64,000 bases of DNA from positions 11,349,444 through 11,413,443 of the forward strand of contig OY829545.1 of NCBI GenBank assembly GCA_963691705.1, read 5' to 3'. A program made the position numbers and the translations under genes. The notes below the pieces were generated by a model that did no database searches, was not told where the DNA came from, and saw nothing but the letters and a program-made list of their open reading frames with translations. Source of the DNA: Viola odorata. Lineage: Eukaryota > Streptophyta > Magnoliopsida > Malpighiales > Violaceae. Each line of letters starts with the position of its first letter. The first letter of the stretch is position 1. Positions 46,255 to 58,687 of this stretch are shown here, piece by piece.

Positions 46255-48491
46255 ATATTCAATTAGTTAATTAGGTAGATGTGTAAAGAGATTTGTCTAC
46301 TACTCAATCGAGAGAAAAAATGAGTTTAAGTAAATATTGATTTTAGTATCGGTGGTAAGTAATTTACATAAGGTAAAACAGTATTTACATTTAAAACAAC
46401 TCCAAATCTACCCAACTCATCCCACTACCTACTGATAATAATAATGAGCACGAGCCCAGGGAGCCCAATCTATTAAATTGGTTGCATTATTGGACTGTGG
46501 AAACTGAGTCTTTTCATATACACATGCAAGTGGTCCAAAAGCAAAAATAATGTTACATCCATTCAACCAATAACATCCCTGCACCTGTCCCCCTTATCCC
46601 CTGGATACGTGGCTTATAGATACCGTTATAAATCCACCATATAGCTCAATAATTAGATAGGTGGATAGAATAAAACGGCAACAAATTATGGTAGACCGTC
46701 AAATTATGGTCTGCACGAGTCCACCCAAAATAAATTATTTATTTATATAATCTTGAATATCTAATTATTGATAATTTTTTTCCATTTAATATTAGCTCGT
46801 ATTCTGATAAAAACCTTAATTACCGGTGAGCAAGGGAGTATATGTTGTGTTGATAATTTCCAAACAAATTCTGCTTTTTGTCACAACTGATCTCATGGTT
46901 AAAATTAATTATGGTAGAATTTTCAAATTTGATACTTCTGTCAGAAACTGTTTAGGTTTTAAATCAGATTTTGCTTATCTCAAATAAACCCTTAACATGG
47001 TGCACCAACTCAATTATAGTTGCGGTAAATTTGAATATATGTACCCAATTCAATTTTAAAAAAATAATTTAATAATTTTAATAAAAGTATCCTTATTGGG
47101 CTTGGATGTCTTTTGGACTTCACCCCGGCGTAATGAGCTAAATTCTCACGGGCTTGTAATTTAAAGGTCCATACTTTAAAATATCGAGGAGTTCAAAACT
47201 GGGTGCATCCCTCTAACAGTACACAACGATGTGTAGCGGAAGGTTTGATAATAAAAGGTATGATGCCGCATATGTCATCATGGCACCACATGTGCTAATT
47301 AGTGCAACATATTTTTACGTGACAACAATCAATAATGTGATAAATTACGTAAATTTTATGTTATGGTCGGACATATTTATACAAATACAATAGGAATGAT
47401 TATATAAACAATAAATACATCGGGTGATTAAAAAAAAAATACGTGCATAAGGAATTTAAGCTTTACATTGCCATAAACAAATTAAATACATTGGAGAGTT
47501 TTAGCTTTTAGATGGGGTGATTAGTGCATGATGATCAGCTTTTGTCCTTGCTCTCTTTTTTTCCAAGTACATGGGATATATATATATATACATGCACATG
47601 CATGGGGGCATAATTATTGATTAATTAATTTAATTAAACGCTCTATGTTAAAATTATTCCTTATGCGCACTTAGTTTCCATTTCTTATAACCATAAAAAA
47701 TATTCAACCTAAGTAGCTTTTGTGCTCAACCTAACCACGTGCAACCACCCTATTATTTGAGCGATCGAATTAGACGAGTCTAAAGATGGAACACCTGGAT
47801 CGCTATATCATTTTTCAAGTCCCACATAAACATAATATATGTAATAAATTTGTAAGGAAAATATATAAAATTAGAATATCTTTAAATTGAGAATAAAGTA
47901 ATTATTTTATGCAAGAAACAATGAACCACACTACAAATTTAATTACATTAAATAATTGAATTACAAAGTATAGTTTTTAGTATATTTTTATTTTATGTAA
48001 ATGTTTTTTTTTTGCCTGTTTGGAGACTTCATTATATTCTACGATTCGAACCAAAAAATTACAACAAAATACACGTATAGAGACCCAAAACGTGGAACAA
48101 CAATGTGTATATACTAATTACACTAAGATGGAAACGATAGATCTTAATTACTTGAAGAAGAAAAAAATGAAACTTAGATATAGAAATGATATTCATTCCT
48201 TTTATTTGGATCCCAGAAATTAATATAGATATACATAAAAGAGATAAAAATTAAGCCATATAAATATATTTATTTATTTATTCCCATCTTATTACATTCT
48301 CATCCCTCAAAACCAAAATAAATGAGAATTAGTAATTAAGGGCTTTAATTAACAAGAACTTCTTATTAACTAACAACCCCCAATTATTAATTACTTACAA
48401 GAGTCATGATCAGTAATGGGTGAGAATCCATTAACCTAATTTAAGCATTAATTGATTCTTTTCAAGGAGACTTAATTAACTTAATTATGCC
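46255..48491. other. AT-rich intergenic DNA
   Basis: No gene seen. There is a TA repeat near 47574-47592. The final few hundred bases are the likely 3' UTR of the SRS gene. Confidence 0.4.
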
Positions 48492-49662
48492 CTAAGATTT
48501 TGGGTGCAAGAAAAGTTGCGTACCAGACATGAAAGCATTATCTGGGAATGGATATGTAGAAGGAGCAAGAGTAGATTCTTGAGCACCACCTGAGGTTGAA
48601 GCTAGGGCACCGGTGGCCACGGCGGCACTGAAACTTGTGAAATTAGGATCCTGATGCAGTTGATTAGAGGAACTTTCACCAAAATCGTGATAATAATGTT
48701 CAGGGCCTTGATCATAGAGAATTCCCTTGAAAACATGGCCTCCAATGCCCACACTTGTTTGGTAAGCACACTGATCATCAACTGTTTCTGCACCATCCAT
48801 GGAACTCATTCTAAAGCATCTAAATGTAGCTGTGGAGTTCACCTCAGCTGGGAAATTCTCCATTTCCAAACCTAAAATATATATACATTCAAGAAAATTA
48901 TTATTTTTAATTAATTTCATGCTTTTGTGATCTAAATTTTCCATTTTCTATTTCTGTTTTTTTCCTTATATAATTTCAGTTAAAATTAAAAGAGAGAGAG
49001 ACCCATCAACTCCCAATTTTAATTATATTTTTGTAGATCAGAAATAAAAGAAAAGAAAATCACTAGTGACCTTGAAATCTATAATCTGAGTTTGAAATAC
49101 TTTGCTTTAATGAGAAAATTGGGGAGAAATTAAGCCCTCCAAAACGAAAAGGTAAAAAGAAAAGGCTACAAGTGTTAGGTTTCGGCTAGGGTTAGTAAGT
49201 ACTTAGTAGATATGGATATATATGCTTGTTTATTAGTTCAAATCAAGAAAACACTTGGTTTCTTCTTTTGAACGTAGAAAATATTTTGTGTACCATCTTC
49301 AAGTGTAAGCAAGCAGTGTGTCTATATAGATCTATAGAGTAGGGCAAGTGAAGATGTAAAATAAAAAATAAAATAAAATATATACCTATGGATGAGGAAG
49401 GGGTATCTTGTCTGAGCCTTTTAGGGTTGTGTTGGTGGGGATTGATGGGGAGGAGGCCGAGGTAGTGGTGGTCGACGGCGTGGCTGTGGCTGCGCTTATA
49501 GGCAGGAATCCAAGTGCTCTTGACGTGAGTTTGGCACTCGAAACCTTTACTCTTGCAGCAAGTCCTGCATCTCATGTAAATACAGTCTTTCTTGGCTTTG
49601 TTCCCACAATCTTGGCACCTAGTACTACGACCACTAAACCCTTGGGATCTCACCGTGTTCAT
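48492..49662 (-). CDS. SHI-related sequence (SRS/STY) transcription factor
   Basis: Two exons, 49386-49662 and 48492-48871, total 657 nt (218 aa). Exon 1 carries the RING-like zinc finger '[20 protein letters not shown]' followed by '[16 protein letters not shown]'. Exon 2 carries the IGGH domain '[20 protein letters not shown]' and '[19 protein letters not shown]'. These two domains define the plant SRS family, which activates auxin biosynthesis genes in gynoecium, leaf and root development. The protein is at the short end of the family. The single intron between the two domains is usual for the family. The subgroup is not settled. Confidence 0.95.
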
Positions 49663-49773
49663 CTTCTCTTCTCATTTACATAAATACATTAAATATTAAA
49701 TATTTAGAACTTGAAGAAAAAAAACAAGGGTTTTCCTTCAAAAACTGAAACTTTGAGTGATCATAGAAGTGCT

Positions 49774-49782
49774 CTTTTATAA
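49774..49782 (-). promoter_or_regulatory. TATA box of the SRS gene
   Basis: TTATAAAAG on the minus strand about 115 bases upstream of the start codon. A CT-rich (TTTTC)n run lies just further upstream at about 49836-49856. Confidence 0.55.
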
Positions 49783-49799
49783 GACTCTTTGGTGGGGGG

Positions 49800-52700
49800 C
49801 AATTCCTTTTATCACCTTCTCCCTTCTTCCTCCTTTCTTTTCTTTTCTTTTCTTTTTGATTTTTTTTTTCTTCACAAAATCATGATTCACGAGACCTCTC
49901 TTTGTAGGGATTCTACCTCTTTTTGTACAAGATGATGATTCTCCGAGTATAATTTGTCTATACGATAGGCACCATATGGATTGAAATAAAACTTTAGAAA
50001 TTAATATTTAATTCTTTCGAGAATATAATTAATTTATTTAGGAAAGTGATTATTATTGTTTTACTTTGTTTAGTTGATGACCAGAGATCACATCGATCAT
50101 TTGCTTATTTATCATTTGAGGATCTTCTTGAAAATAGTCTAGCTAGATTGTTTTTATACTCTCAATTCAAATTATTTATTAATTCTTTCAACTCAAACTT
50201 TATATTCTAAGAGCAATGGTTATTAGTTTTCCTATAATTACATGTACATTTTAAATTATAAAAAAAAAACATAAATTTATTATGTTCATAGGAAAGCCAA
50301 TAGGTTTTGAGGTACACCCACCAGCCAGTAAACACGGTTCCATAATATGGTTGACCATTTAACCTATTAGGGGTTGGGTTTGGTTTCACTTATATGGTCT
50401 GATTGGTTTATTCATATGGTTTTTTAATAAAACACAATTATTTTCACTTCCATGTTCTAAAGACTTTGTTAACCTAAAAACTCACCGATTTGCTAATCAG
50501 ACATTGAATTTGAAGACTTTAACAAATAAATAAGGTGTAAGTTAAGTACTCTACTCGTTTGAGTTTTGAAAAAATACCATAATTTTGGCATTGATACAAA
50601 TGTAGCCACATTAACACTTAGATCACAACTTCATTGCTTCAACATGTTGCATATCACACATAAGAAATATGGAGAAGAGGGATAGGAGTAAAACTTGGAT
50701 ACATGTACCTAAATTTTTTCCGAGAGATAGTAAGCAACTGCTCCTGTAAAGCGAAATCCTCGAGATGATAGAAAGAGGGAGACGTCTCATTCCTCGGAAC
50801 AAATACACCCATATTTATAAAAGAAATGTAGGAAAGGAAAAAAAGAAAGAAAGTATGATACTGAAATTGAAATCGAAGAGATTTGGAATTTACCTCACTC
50901 CTTTCACGTTGGATCGACGCCTGAGAAATGTAATAGAAGGTGATAAAAGCCTAGGTATGGCACATCAACATATTTGTAAAAGAGATGCTGCAATCAGATT
51001 GTAATTAACTAAAATACCTTTTCATACTTTTTATGATTTATCTTTAGTTTAATAGTAGTAGTAACATTTTTGGTACTTGTGCTATAAAATTTTGTTTAAT
51101 CTAATTCATGTATTCTAACCGTAACTATTTTAGTCCTTGAAGTGCGATACTTTTATTAATTTGGACTTAAATAAAATTTTAAAATCATTATATATATATA
51201 TATATAAAAGTTGTGCAATGGAAATCATTGTTCCTCTAGCTAGGTTCCACGGAGACCACATTTTATTTTTTAAAATATAGTATATACAGTTATATATAAA
51301 TTTAGAAGCATATTCAATGCATTTTTTATATATTATTTAATATTAAAATGAAACATATCGCGTAGCAGTTGATATTTGATCAGTATAATTAGTAAATATT
51401 TTTTACTTTTAAAATAGTATGAGGATAACGTTGATTCGTTTGTTAGTAGTTACTTTTGGTTGGCGTTGGACTGGACCTACTGACATGAATAGAATTTTTT
51501 ATTTTATAAATCCTTTGAGACAAACAAAACAAAAATAAAACCAATAAATTCTGTTATTTTGCATCATTGAACACACCCGCGCCAATATGAAACTCGTGAT
51601 TCGTTTTCGATAAGGGTTCATGGTCCATTTGACCCACTAAACATTATCTGCCGCTGGTACAATTTCAACTCTTTTATCTCAACATTTCTAAAAGAACAGT
51701 CTAACCAATGAGGTAATTAGGTATAAATAATGAGTAGTTAGTAGATTTAGGCGAGGGGCCTAGACTAAAAATATTATTCAATTTTTTTCTCTTTATTATA
51801 TACTCTCTCCAGTTTTCTTTAAACGATTTTTACTATTTGAGCACGCATATTAAGGATGCCGGATGACTCACTATTTGAGACAATTTTACCCCGAATTTTC
51901 TGAGATTAAATAGTGAATCATACACCTTCCTCAATATGCGTGCCCAAATAGTAAGTGTCATTTAAAAAAAACCAAAGAGGGTATATTTTTTTGCCGAGTA
52001 AAAATTCATTTCCCACTGAACAAAATATTGTTATTATTGTCATATTGTGCATTGTTTTTCTTTTCTTTTTGCATTCATTTCCAACTAATTTACCAAGTGT
52101 CGGTTCTAAAAACACACATGATTATATTATTTAGTCTTGGCATCGATAAGTGTCTAGAATTATGACAAAAAAAACAAGATAGAACAAGTGGTGAGTCAGA
52201 CACATATCGTGTGGGTGTAAGAAACGATATGGACACAATATAAAAAATAAATATCCGCGCTTTGGTAGTTGAATTGAAGGTTGTTTCACACAATCCATCA
52301 GTTAAGGGAGTACTTGAGTAACTTACTTTTTAACTTTAAAGATAAGTCAGTTTTTCAAAAACAACTCAGAGAAATATTCTTAAAGATATTATTACTCATT
52401 CACTAGTATTCACTTCCCATCACCTTAAAGATATGATTACTCATTCCTATCTTTTACTACTATATTACTCCCATTAATTATACCTCTTCCTAATTAAAAA
52501 TAAATAAGTAAAATTATATAAAAAAATATCTAAAAATAAAAAAATATTATTTAATTTGAGAAGGGAATGTTGTAGCAGTGGATAGGAGTATTAGATTTAA
52601 AAGATTAGATTTAGGTCATTTCTATTTAAGGTAGAAAAAAGGAAGAAAAAAAGGGATTTGTGTACACTATTATTGGGCCAACCACTGAAAAGACCCGGAG

Positions 52701-54540
52701 AAAGAAGGTGTCATGTGTAGAGAGGGTAGAGGACTAAAGTAGCTCTGATATATACTGAAGATTTTGTTCCTCTCCTGGCGCAGGGTCAGTGAGATACCTA
52801 TGTCAAGTGTCAACAATTCATTAATTAATGCTCCCTATTTTCTTTTCCTTTTTTGTCAAATTATCATAACCACTTACACTTACTGTAAGCCAAAAGACTA
52901 GTAAAAAGGAGAGAAAAAGAAACAATCTAGAGTTTGGAACAAAATCTATAGGGCTGATTTAAAAACCTGAATCAATAAGAAGTGTCACTGAAAAAATCTA
53001 TAGGACCAATCTAAACACCTGAATCAATTAGAGGCCTAAAACTAGTGGATCGGCTGAAAGAGGGCCGAACTCACCTAGCAACACACACAAGAATATATGT
53101 CAGAGCTAACGCTTGAAACCACAAACTTTTAAAATTTGAGTGTTTATTTACCATTCAAACCATCTTCGGTTTATTTTGTTGTAGAAAGTAGAAAGACTCT
53201 TTTATACGTGTTATTGTTAAAAATCGAATCACATGCGCACATAATTGACTTATTTTGATAATTTTGAGATCATTATCCTCAATGTTCATAGGATTTATGC
53301 TTTTTTTCTTCTAACTTTTAAGATTATTTTAAATAAGTAATAATTAACAGGAACCGGTAGAGTTTGGTACAATAATGCTGACAGGAAGACCTTTCTAAAA
53401 GTAAAAAATGTCGGGCCTTCTTTGCCCTTTACTTTTTTTGAGAGCTGGTATCAACAGAGATAAGTGGACGTCACTTCCTGGGATAGCTCGGCTCCAACAG
53501 CTCACTTCCTGGAGTAGGAGTATTATTTAAATTTAATAATTTTAACACAAACTGTTTTGAGTCTTCACATTTACTTTACCTCACCGCATAGTTATATGTA
53601 GTAACTGTAATTGAAAGAAGAAGAAAAAGAAGTCAAAAAAGTAGTGATGTTTCAAACGCCCAGGGAAGTGAGAAGACTGTGTACGGAGAGCACTGTTAGA
53701 AAAGTACTATAATCATGTTGGGCCCGAAAACCAATATTTTACTCTCAGAAATCCATCACTCTCTCTTTTCCTAAAGGCTACTACTCCATCACACTTTCCT
53801 ATTTTGTGGTGGAGGCCCTGGAGGGTTGGAAAAGAAAGACTCAACCCCAAGTGGGCGTCATTCCCGATTGTGATGGAATGGAAGGAATTATGGTGTCCAT
53901 AGATTAAAAAATATATCTTTCTTTTTTTTAATTACTGAATGAATGCTGTCATCTTTTGAATGGTCTCTCAACATCATTTCATTCTAGTAATAATTAAATC
54001 ACAAAGTAAGAACCACACAGTTGAGTTGCTTAATTCTTCAGCACAACCATGTACTCACTCTCCGAGCACATCCAATGAAGGCCATGGCTCAGGCACCAGC
54101 AATGCCGCCTGAGAATTAACACTGCTAATGCTGCAAACAGCAAACCAGACCAAGTTCCAGACAAGCTTGAAAGAGTTGTATGTAATAGTTTTCAGCGATT
54201 TAGCTATAAAAGGAACCATAAATCCACTCTTCATTTTGTTCATTCTAGAATCACTTCAGTTAGCCCAGGATTTTGTACTCAAAGATCGATCAAGGAAGAG
54301 CGTTGGACAAAATTGTTATGCATAACTATCAAACCAAACTTGCATTCACCTACAGCCCTCAATGCTAGGTGAGTTAGAACCCTATTCCCTCATCAATGCT
54401 GCCTGGTGCTGCCAAGCATAACACAAATTATATGCTCTAACTCTCCACTAAACCATCTTTGCTAAGATCCTATGAAATTAAGATAATAAATACTGAATGA
54501 CAACTAACAAAACCCAATGCAAAAGCGTCTTTAAAAAATA
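49800..54540. other. AT-rich intergenic DNA
   Basis: No recognisable gene. It holds the SRS upstream region, a TA microsatellite near 51188-51206, a Stowaway element at 51803, and a diverged direct repeat at about 52937-53032 ('aaatctatagg' and 'cctgaatcaat' twice, about 60 bases apart). A 62-codon minus frame at 54055-54243 has one hydrophobic stretch but no recognised family. Confidence 0.4.
51803..51981. mobile_element. Stowaway-type MITE (179 bp)
   Basis: CTCTCTCCAGTTTTCTTTAA at left against the complement of 'aaaaccaaagaggg' at right, flanked by TA. The core 'ggatgactcactatttga' is shared with 4083-4289. Confidence 0.75.
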
Positions 54541-54549
54541 GAGGAAGTA

Positions 54550-54810
54550 CTCCATTGTGTAGGTGTTAAAGCATTAGAAAGCTAAGATTCTTATGAGCAG
54601 TGGGCAGATAGATTCTCAAGTCGCTTTAGACACGCGTCTCGAGGAGGCCGGATGACGCACTATTTTACCTCAAAAAATTTCGGTACTTTTTTTCGAACGT
54701 ACATCCGAGAAAAAATTTAAAATTTTTTAGGATCAAATAGTGCGTTATCTGGCCTCCTCGATATGCGTATAAACAGTGTGGGTGTCAACCTTTAAATGAC
54801 AGGAGGGAGT
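54550..54810. mobile_element. Stowaway-type MITE, left part altered
   Basis: The right end 'ctttaaatgacaggagggag' and the hairpin core 54651-54762 ('ggccggatgacgcactattt' and its complement) match the element at 32240-32459. The left end is unclear. Directly before it, 'aaaatagaggaagtact' matches the right end of the 21575-21701 family, so the left part may be disturbed by a second insertion. Confidence 0.6.
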
Positions 54811-55724
54811 TATATATAACAAAACTCTTTCCACTAAACAGTCAACTGTTGTGTATATAACAGGTAGTAAATCTGTCCGTAAAGTTTACACTCACAGGCT
54901 GACTCACCATCGAGCACTCGTAAATCCCCTCTTCAGAAACATTGGAAACATTTCATTCGAGTCCTCGGGATAAAGTCATAACTGTCACCAGTGTGGCTCA
55001 TCTAACATCTTTAAGTCCAAATTCAGCCACATACAATTCACTTACACACAAACTCAATTCTCCATAGAGTTCCACCCTAAACACTCAACCAGAAATACCA
55101 ATGTAAATCAATGAAAGTATACAAGGAAACAGGGAAACAGATTCAGAGCTGGATACAGGTAACAATAAGTTAAGGGCAATCAGGTGCGCTTATGCAACCA
55201 TCATTCCACGAGGGCAATTAAATGTATTCGGGCAGATATCCGACATATGCAAGCTTACTTTATGTTTTAAGTAACATCAGTCATCACAAACCTTCCTAGT
55301 CTAGTTCTAGCAAAATCAATTTTGCAAGTTTAGGATAAAGGTTGCCGTCAGATATACACACAAGTATCCATAACTATCTACACTTTGCACTTCTGCACAC
55401 TCCATTACCCCATACTCCACAAAATGAAAACCCGAAAGTTCAAGTCACACATGTATGCAAATAGGAAGAGAAGCCAAGTAGATCATAAGATAATAACGAG
55501 TGGAACAGCACCCAGTTGAGCCCAACCGAATCTGCATAACCTTATTTCAACAAGTTAACTAAAACAATCAATCCTACTCCAATTACCCCAGTGACAGCTA
55601 ACCAACAAAAAGTCAAATCAAAACTTATAAACAACTAACCACTTAAAGATCACACCTTTTCTTATTCCCAACCCCCCAATTTACCTCCAATCCAATCAAC
55701 CTTGTTGTTGCTGTTTCTCCATCT
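54811..55724. other. Spacer and 3' UTR of the acidic-protein gene
   Basis: Moderate AT content and no long open frame. The part nearest 55724 is likely 3' UTR. Confidence 0.4.
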
Positions 55725-56288
55725 TCAAGCTTTGATTCCCAGCCCATGCTTTCCACGCACACACCCTGGCTTCACGAAACGGTACCGATTCTGCCTGGCA
55801 CTATTCATTTTCGTAAACGCCCTCTTCCCCAGCTTCCTCATCCTCTCCCTCCCTAACTTCTGGCTCAGGTGCCACGGGACGAGCTCATCATCCAATCCAT
55901 CAAAACCCTCCTCCTCATCATCATCCTCAGCTTCATCTTCCTCCTCATCGGTATCGTGATCCTCCTCAAAAACCCCAGACCCGTTCTCAAAATGAAGATC
56001 TTCCACAAATTGACCATGGAGATTCGAATCAGGAACAAGATCACGGCTCGGAAGGGTCTTCTCTACCACCTCCGTTTCTGGAGATTCCGGTTGCGGTGGC
56101 GATCGCCTGTGCCAAAAAAGAAACCCATTTTCGACGCTTTCAAGGGACTCGGTGTCGGAGTCAGCATCAGATGGGCTGACGAATTCCCAGCAAGAGAGAT
56201 CATTAGATTCCGGCAAGTAAACAAGTTGTTGGCAATCGTCTTCCCCGAGTTCGAGTGGCTGCATCACGATTGCTGATTTGTTCCCCAT
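55725..56288 (-). CDS. Acidic plant protein of unknown function
   Basis: 187 codons in one exon. The start is placed at MGNKSAIV (56288), because the six codons before it (MRKKKK) look like leader and this Met is followed by the protein-like sequence. Not recognised as a named family. Visible parts: 'CWEFVSPSDADSDTESLES' (about 32-50), a linker, an acidic tract of Asp/Glu (about 112-140, 'EEEDEAEDDDEEEGFDGLDD'), then a basic C-terminus with 'VPWHLSQKLGRERMRKLGKR' and 'NRYRFVKPGCVRGKHGLGIK'. The split of acidic middle and basic, motif-like C-terminus suggests a nuclear or nucleic-acid-related role, but that is inference only. It is divergent from the FAS1 gene at 57206, with 918 bases between starts. 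Confidence 0.75.
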   Translation of the reverse strand: MGNKSAIVMQPLELGEDDCQQLVYLPESNDLSCWEFVSPSDADSDTESLESVENGFLFWHRRSPPQPESPETEVVEKTLPSRDLVPDSNLHGQFVEDLHFENGSGVFEEDHDTDEEEDEAEDDDEEEGFDGLDDELVPWHLSQKLGRERMRKLGKRAFTKMNSARQNRYRFVKPGCVRGKHGLGIKA

Positions 56289-57205
56289 CTTCTTCTTCTT
56301 CCTCAACTTCGCTCTGTTTTTTTATTGTGCTTTGATTTGCTGTTTTGTCTCGCTTGGATTGGGTTTCGTTTCGGTTGTTGCAACGTTTTATGCCTCTAGT
56401 TACACGTCTCGGATCGTGTGGCGTAAGCCATACACTTCCACCACATCATTACAAGCAATTGGCTTGCGCCACGTGTCTGATCTTGTCATTTTCTCAACTC
56501 TTTTTCAATTCCATGACTCTCTTTTTTTAAATGACTTTACTACTTTTTACAGCCAGCTTTTCGTTTGTTGTTGTTAAACACGGAAAAGAAAGGAAAATTA
56601 CAATAGGTTGGTTGATCTCTTTGTTTTTAGTTTTACATTTTTTTTGGAAAAAAAATGTTATTCTACACTTCACTTCGTTTTTTAATTATTTTTTATTATT
56701 TATAAAAAAAACAATCCCTAAGAGAATCATGAATCATTATATTTATATCAAATAGTGTTATTCAATGTTTTATATCTAAAACTTAAGTTCCCCTTTTATT
56801 TTTTAAAAGAGGAGATTAATTATATTCGAGTATTAACATCGATAAAGTTTAAAATAAGATATCTTTTATATCATGATTTCCATTCCTTTTAATTAGGAAA
56901 AAGAAAGGGTGTCTCCTCCACCTCTCAAATTCTGCTCATCAGGAATTTGGGACATTTGGATTTGGACCAATCTAAAGTATTTTGGGTTGGGCTTGGGTTG
57001 GGCTAGGGTTGGGCCATTGGGATGGGCTGGGCTGGGTGCTATACTGCAAGTCTGTAATTGTAGTGCGCAGAGACTTCCCGCCAGAACTAACAGAATCTAT
57101 CCCAAATTTCTCCTCACGGCCCCACACCATTTCCTACAAAACGTCGAAGAAGGTCATCGGCCGTCGCGTAACTGACATTCTTCTCTGCTCAACCGCACGA
57201 AAAAA
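56289..57205. promoter_or_regulatory. Shared upstream region of two divergent genes
   Basis: 918 bases between divergent start codons. Near the FAS1 side (56984-57036) is a cluster of 'ttgggct' and 'gggccat' motifs (site-II/TGGGCY-like, at least six), typical of promoters of growth-related plant genes. The middle is AT-rich. Confidence 0.45.
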
Positions 57206-58687
57206 ATGGCCTCCATCAAGAAAAGCTTCTCTCCTCCCCTCTTCCCTCTCCTCCTCCTCCCAATCTTGATTCTCTCTCTCTCCGTCACAACAACCACCGC
57301 CATTCCCACGTCATCTTTAGACTCCCTCCTCTCTCTCCTCCGCACCAGCGGCCATTCCCTCTTCGCCAATGCCATCTCCACCTCCGATCTCCTCTTCGAC
57401 CTCCTCCCTCTTCCTTCCTTCACCCTCCTTATCCCTCCCAACCCTTTCCTCTTTGCCCTTGACTTGGCCCTCCCTTCCCCTTCCTACCTCTCCTCCCTCC
57501 GCCTCCACGTCATCCCCAATTACTCCCTCCCTCTCACCAGCACAGTCACCGCCGCCGCCGCCGCTAATCACACTTCCACAACTCATCCCCTCACACTCCG
57601 CACCCTCAACCCCTCACGTGTCCTCCACGTGACCACTTCGCCCCTCACCGGAACCATTCTCATCGACGGCGTTGAACTCCTCTCGCCTCCCCTCTATCTT
57701 TCAAAAAACGTCACCGTTTACCGCATCCGTGGCACGATACCTGCGCAAGTCTCTTCTCCGCCACACCGCCGGGAAAGCCACAACCGTACGGTTCGTCCAC
57801 ATCTAGCGCGTCCTGTTCCGGCGAATCGCGCAAGTCCTGCTCCGGTTAATCCAAGAAACCGCACAGATCCGACGCCGATTCAGCGTAACCAGACGGATCT
57901 CGCTCCCGCTCCTCTCCTGGTGAATGTTTCAGTTCTTGCTCTGTCGCCGGCGAACAATCCTGTTGAATCTCTGGTACCAAACAACACCGCCAACATTAAA
58001 GATGTAGAAACAGGATCTCCGGGTCCTCTGGTGGAAAACCGGCCGATCAGTGCTCCTTTAGCTCCAGTTATTTCCGGTTTCACGATCAGTCACTCGGAGA
58101 TGAACGATTATGATATACAAGGCAACATATCGGGTGTTTCGACGATGGAAAAGGAAGGGAGATGTGGGCCGTTGGATGGGAAGAACATGCAGTGCAGCAA
58201 CAGAGATCCGACACCGATTCAGCCTAACAAGACGGATCTTGCTTCCGCTCCTTTCCCGGTGAATGTTTCAGTTCTTGCTCCCGCTCCTCTCCCGGTGAAT
58301 GTTTCAGTTCTTGCTCCGTCGCCGGCGAACAATCCTGTTGCATTTCCGGTACCAAACAACACCTCCAACAGTACAGATTTTGCAAGTGACAGTACTGAGT
58401 CTACTGACCGTACATATGTAGGAACAGGATTACCAGTGAGTGCTCCTTTACCTCCAATTACTTCCGGTTTCATGATCAGTAACTTTGAGATGAGTGACTA
58501 TGATGGAGAGGGCGAGATTTCGGGTGTTTCGACTGTGGAGAAGGAGGAGAGATGTGGGCCGTTGGATGGGAAGAGCGTGTACTGCAACGACCAAGATGGG
58601 GATGGGGATGGGGAGGGACACGTCAGCACTGATGGTGGTGATGATTATCTGCATCAGCACCACTTGAAGGACTATAGTCTTCTGTAG
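57206..58687 (+). CDS. Secreted FAS1-domain protein with duplicated proline-rich C-terminal half
   Basis: 493 codons, one exon. Signal peptide about 1-32 (LFPLLLLPILILSLSVTTTT). A FAS1-like domain spans about 33-180 with 'LPSFTLLIPPNPFLFALDLA', 'LRLHVIPNYSLPL' and 'ILIDGVELLSPPLYLSKNV', parallel to the small gene at 35506. Then come two tandem copies of a roughly 113-128 residue module (about 221-333 and 334-461). Each runs from 'DPTPIQ' through 'VNVSVLA', 'SPANNPV', 'VPNNT', 'SGF.IS', 'ISGVST' to 'RCGPLDGK'. Copy 2 has an extra internal repeat of ten residues. The tail is Asp/Gly/His-rich. Ala-Pro and Ser-Pro pairs and many N-x-T/S sites suggest a glycosylated wall protein. No GPI signal is evident at the C-terminus. 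Confidence 0.85.
   Translation: MASIKKSFSPPLFPLLLLPILILSLSVTTTTAIPTSSLDSLLSLLRTSGHSLFANAISTSDLLFDLLPLPSFTLLIPPNPFLFALDLALPSPSYLSSLRLHVIPNYSLPLTSTVTAAAAANHTSTTHPLTLRTLNPSRVLHVTTSPLTGTILIDGVELLSPPLYLSKNVTVYRIRGTIPAQVSSPPHRRESHNRTVRPHLARPVPANRASPAPVNPRNRTDPTPIQRNQTDLAPAPLLVNVSVLALSPANNPVESLVPNNTANIKDVETGSPGPLVENRPISAPLAPVISGFTISHSEMNDYDIQGNISGVSTMEKEGRCGPLDGKNMQCSNRDPTPIQPNKTDLASAPFPVNVSVLAPAPLPVNVSVLAPSPANNPVAFPVPNNTSNSTDFASDSTESTDRTYVGTGLPVSAPLPPITSGFMISNFEMSDYDGEGEISGVSTVEKEERCGPLDGKSVYCNDQDGDGDGEGHVSTDGGDDYLHQHHLKDYSLL

Noticed and set aside
57317..57586. Overlapping minus and plus frames inside the FAS1 gene (57317-57632)
   Set aside because: Shadows created by the proline/leucine/serine-rich coding sequence; composition is biased and no family matches.
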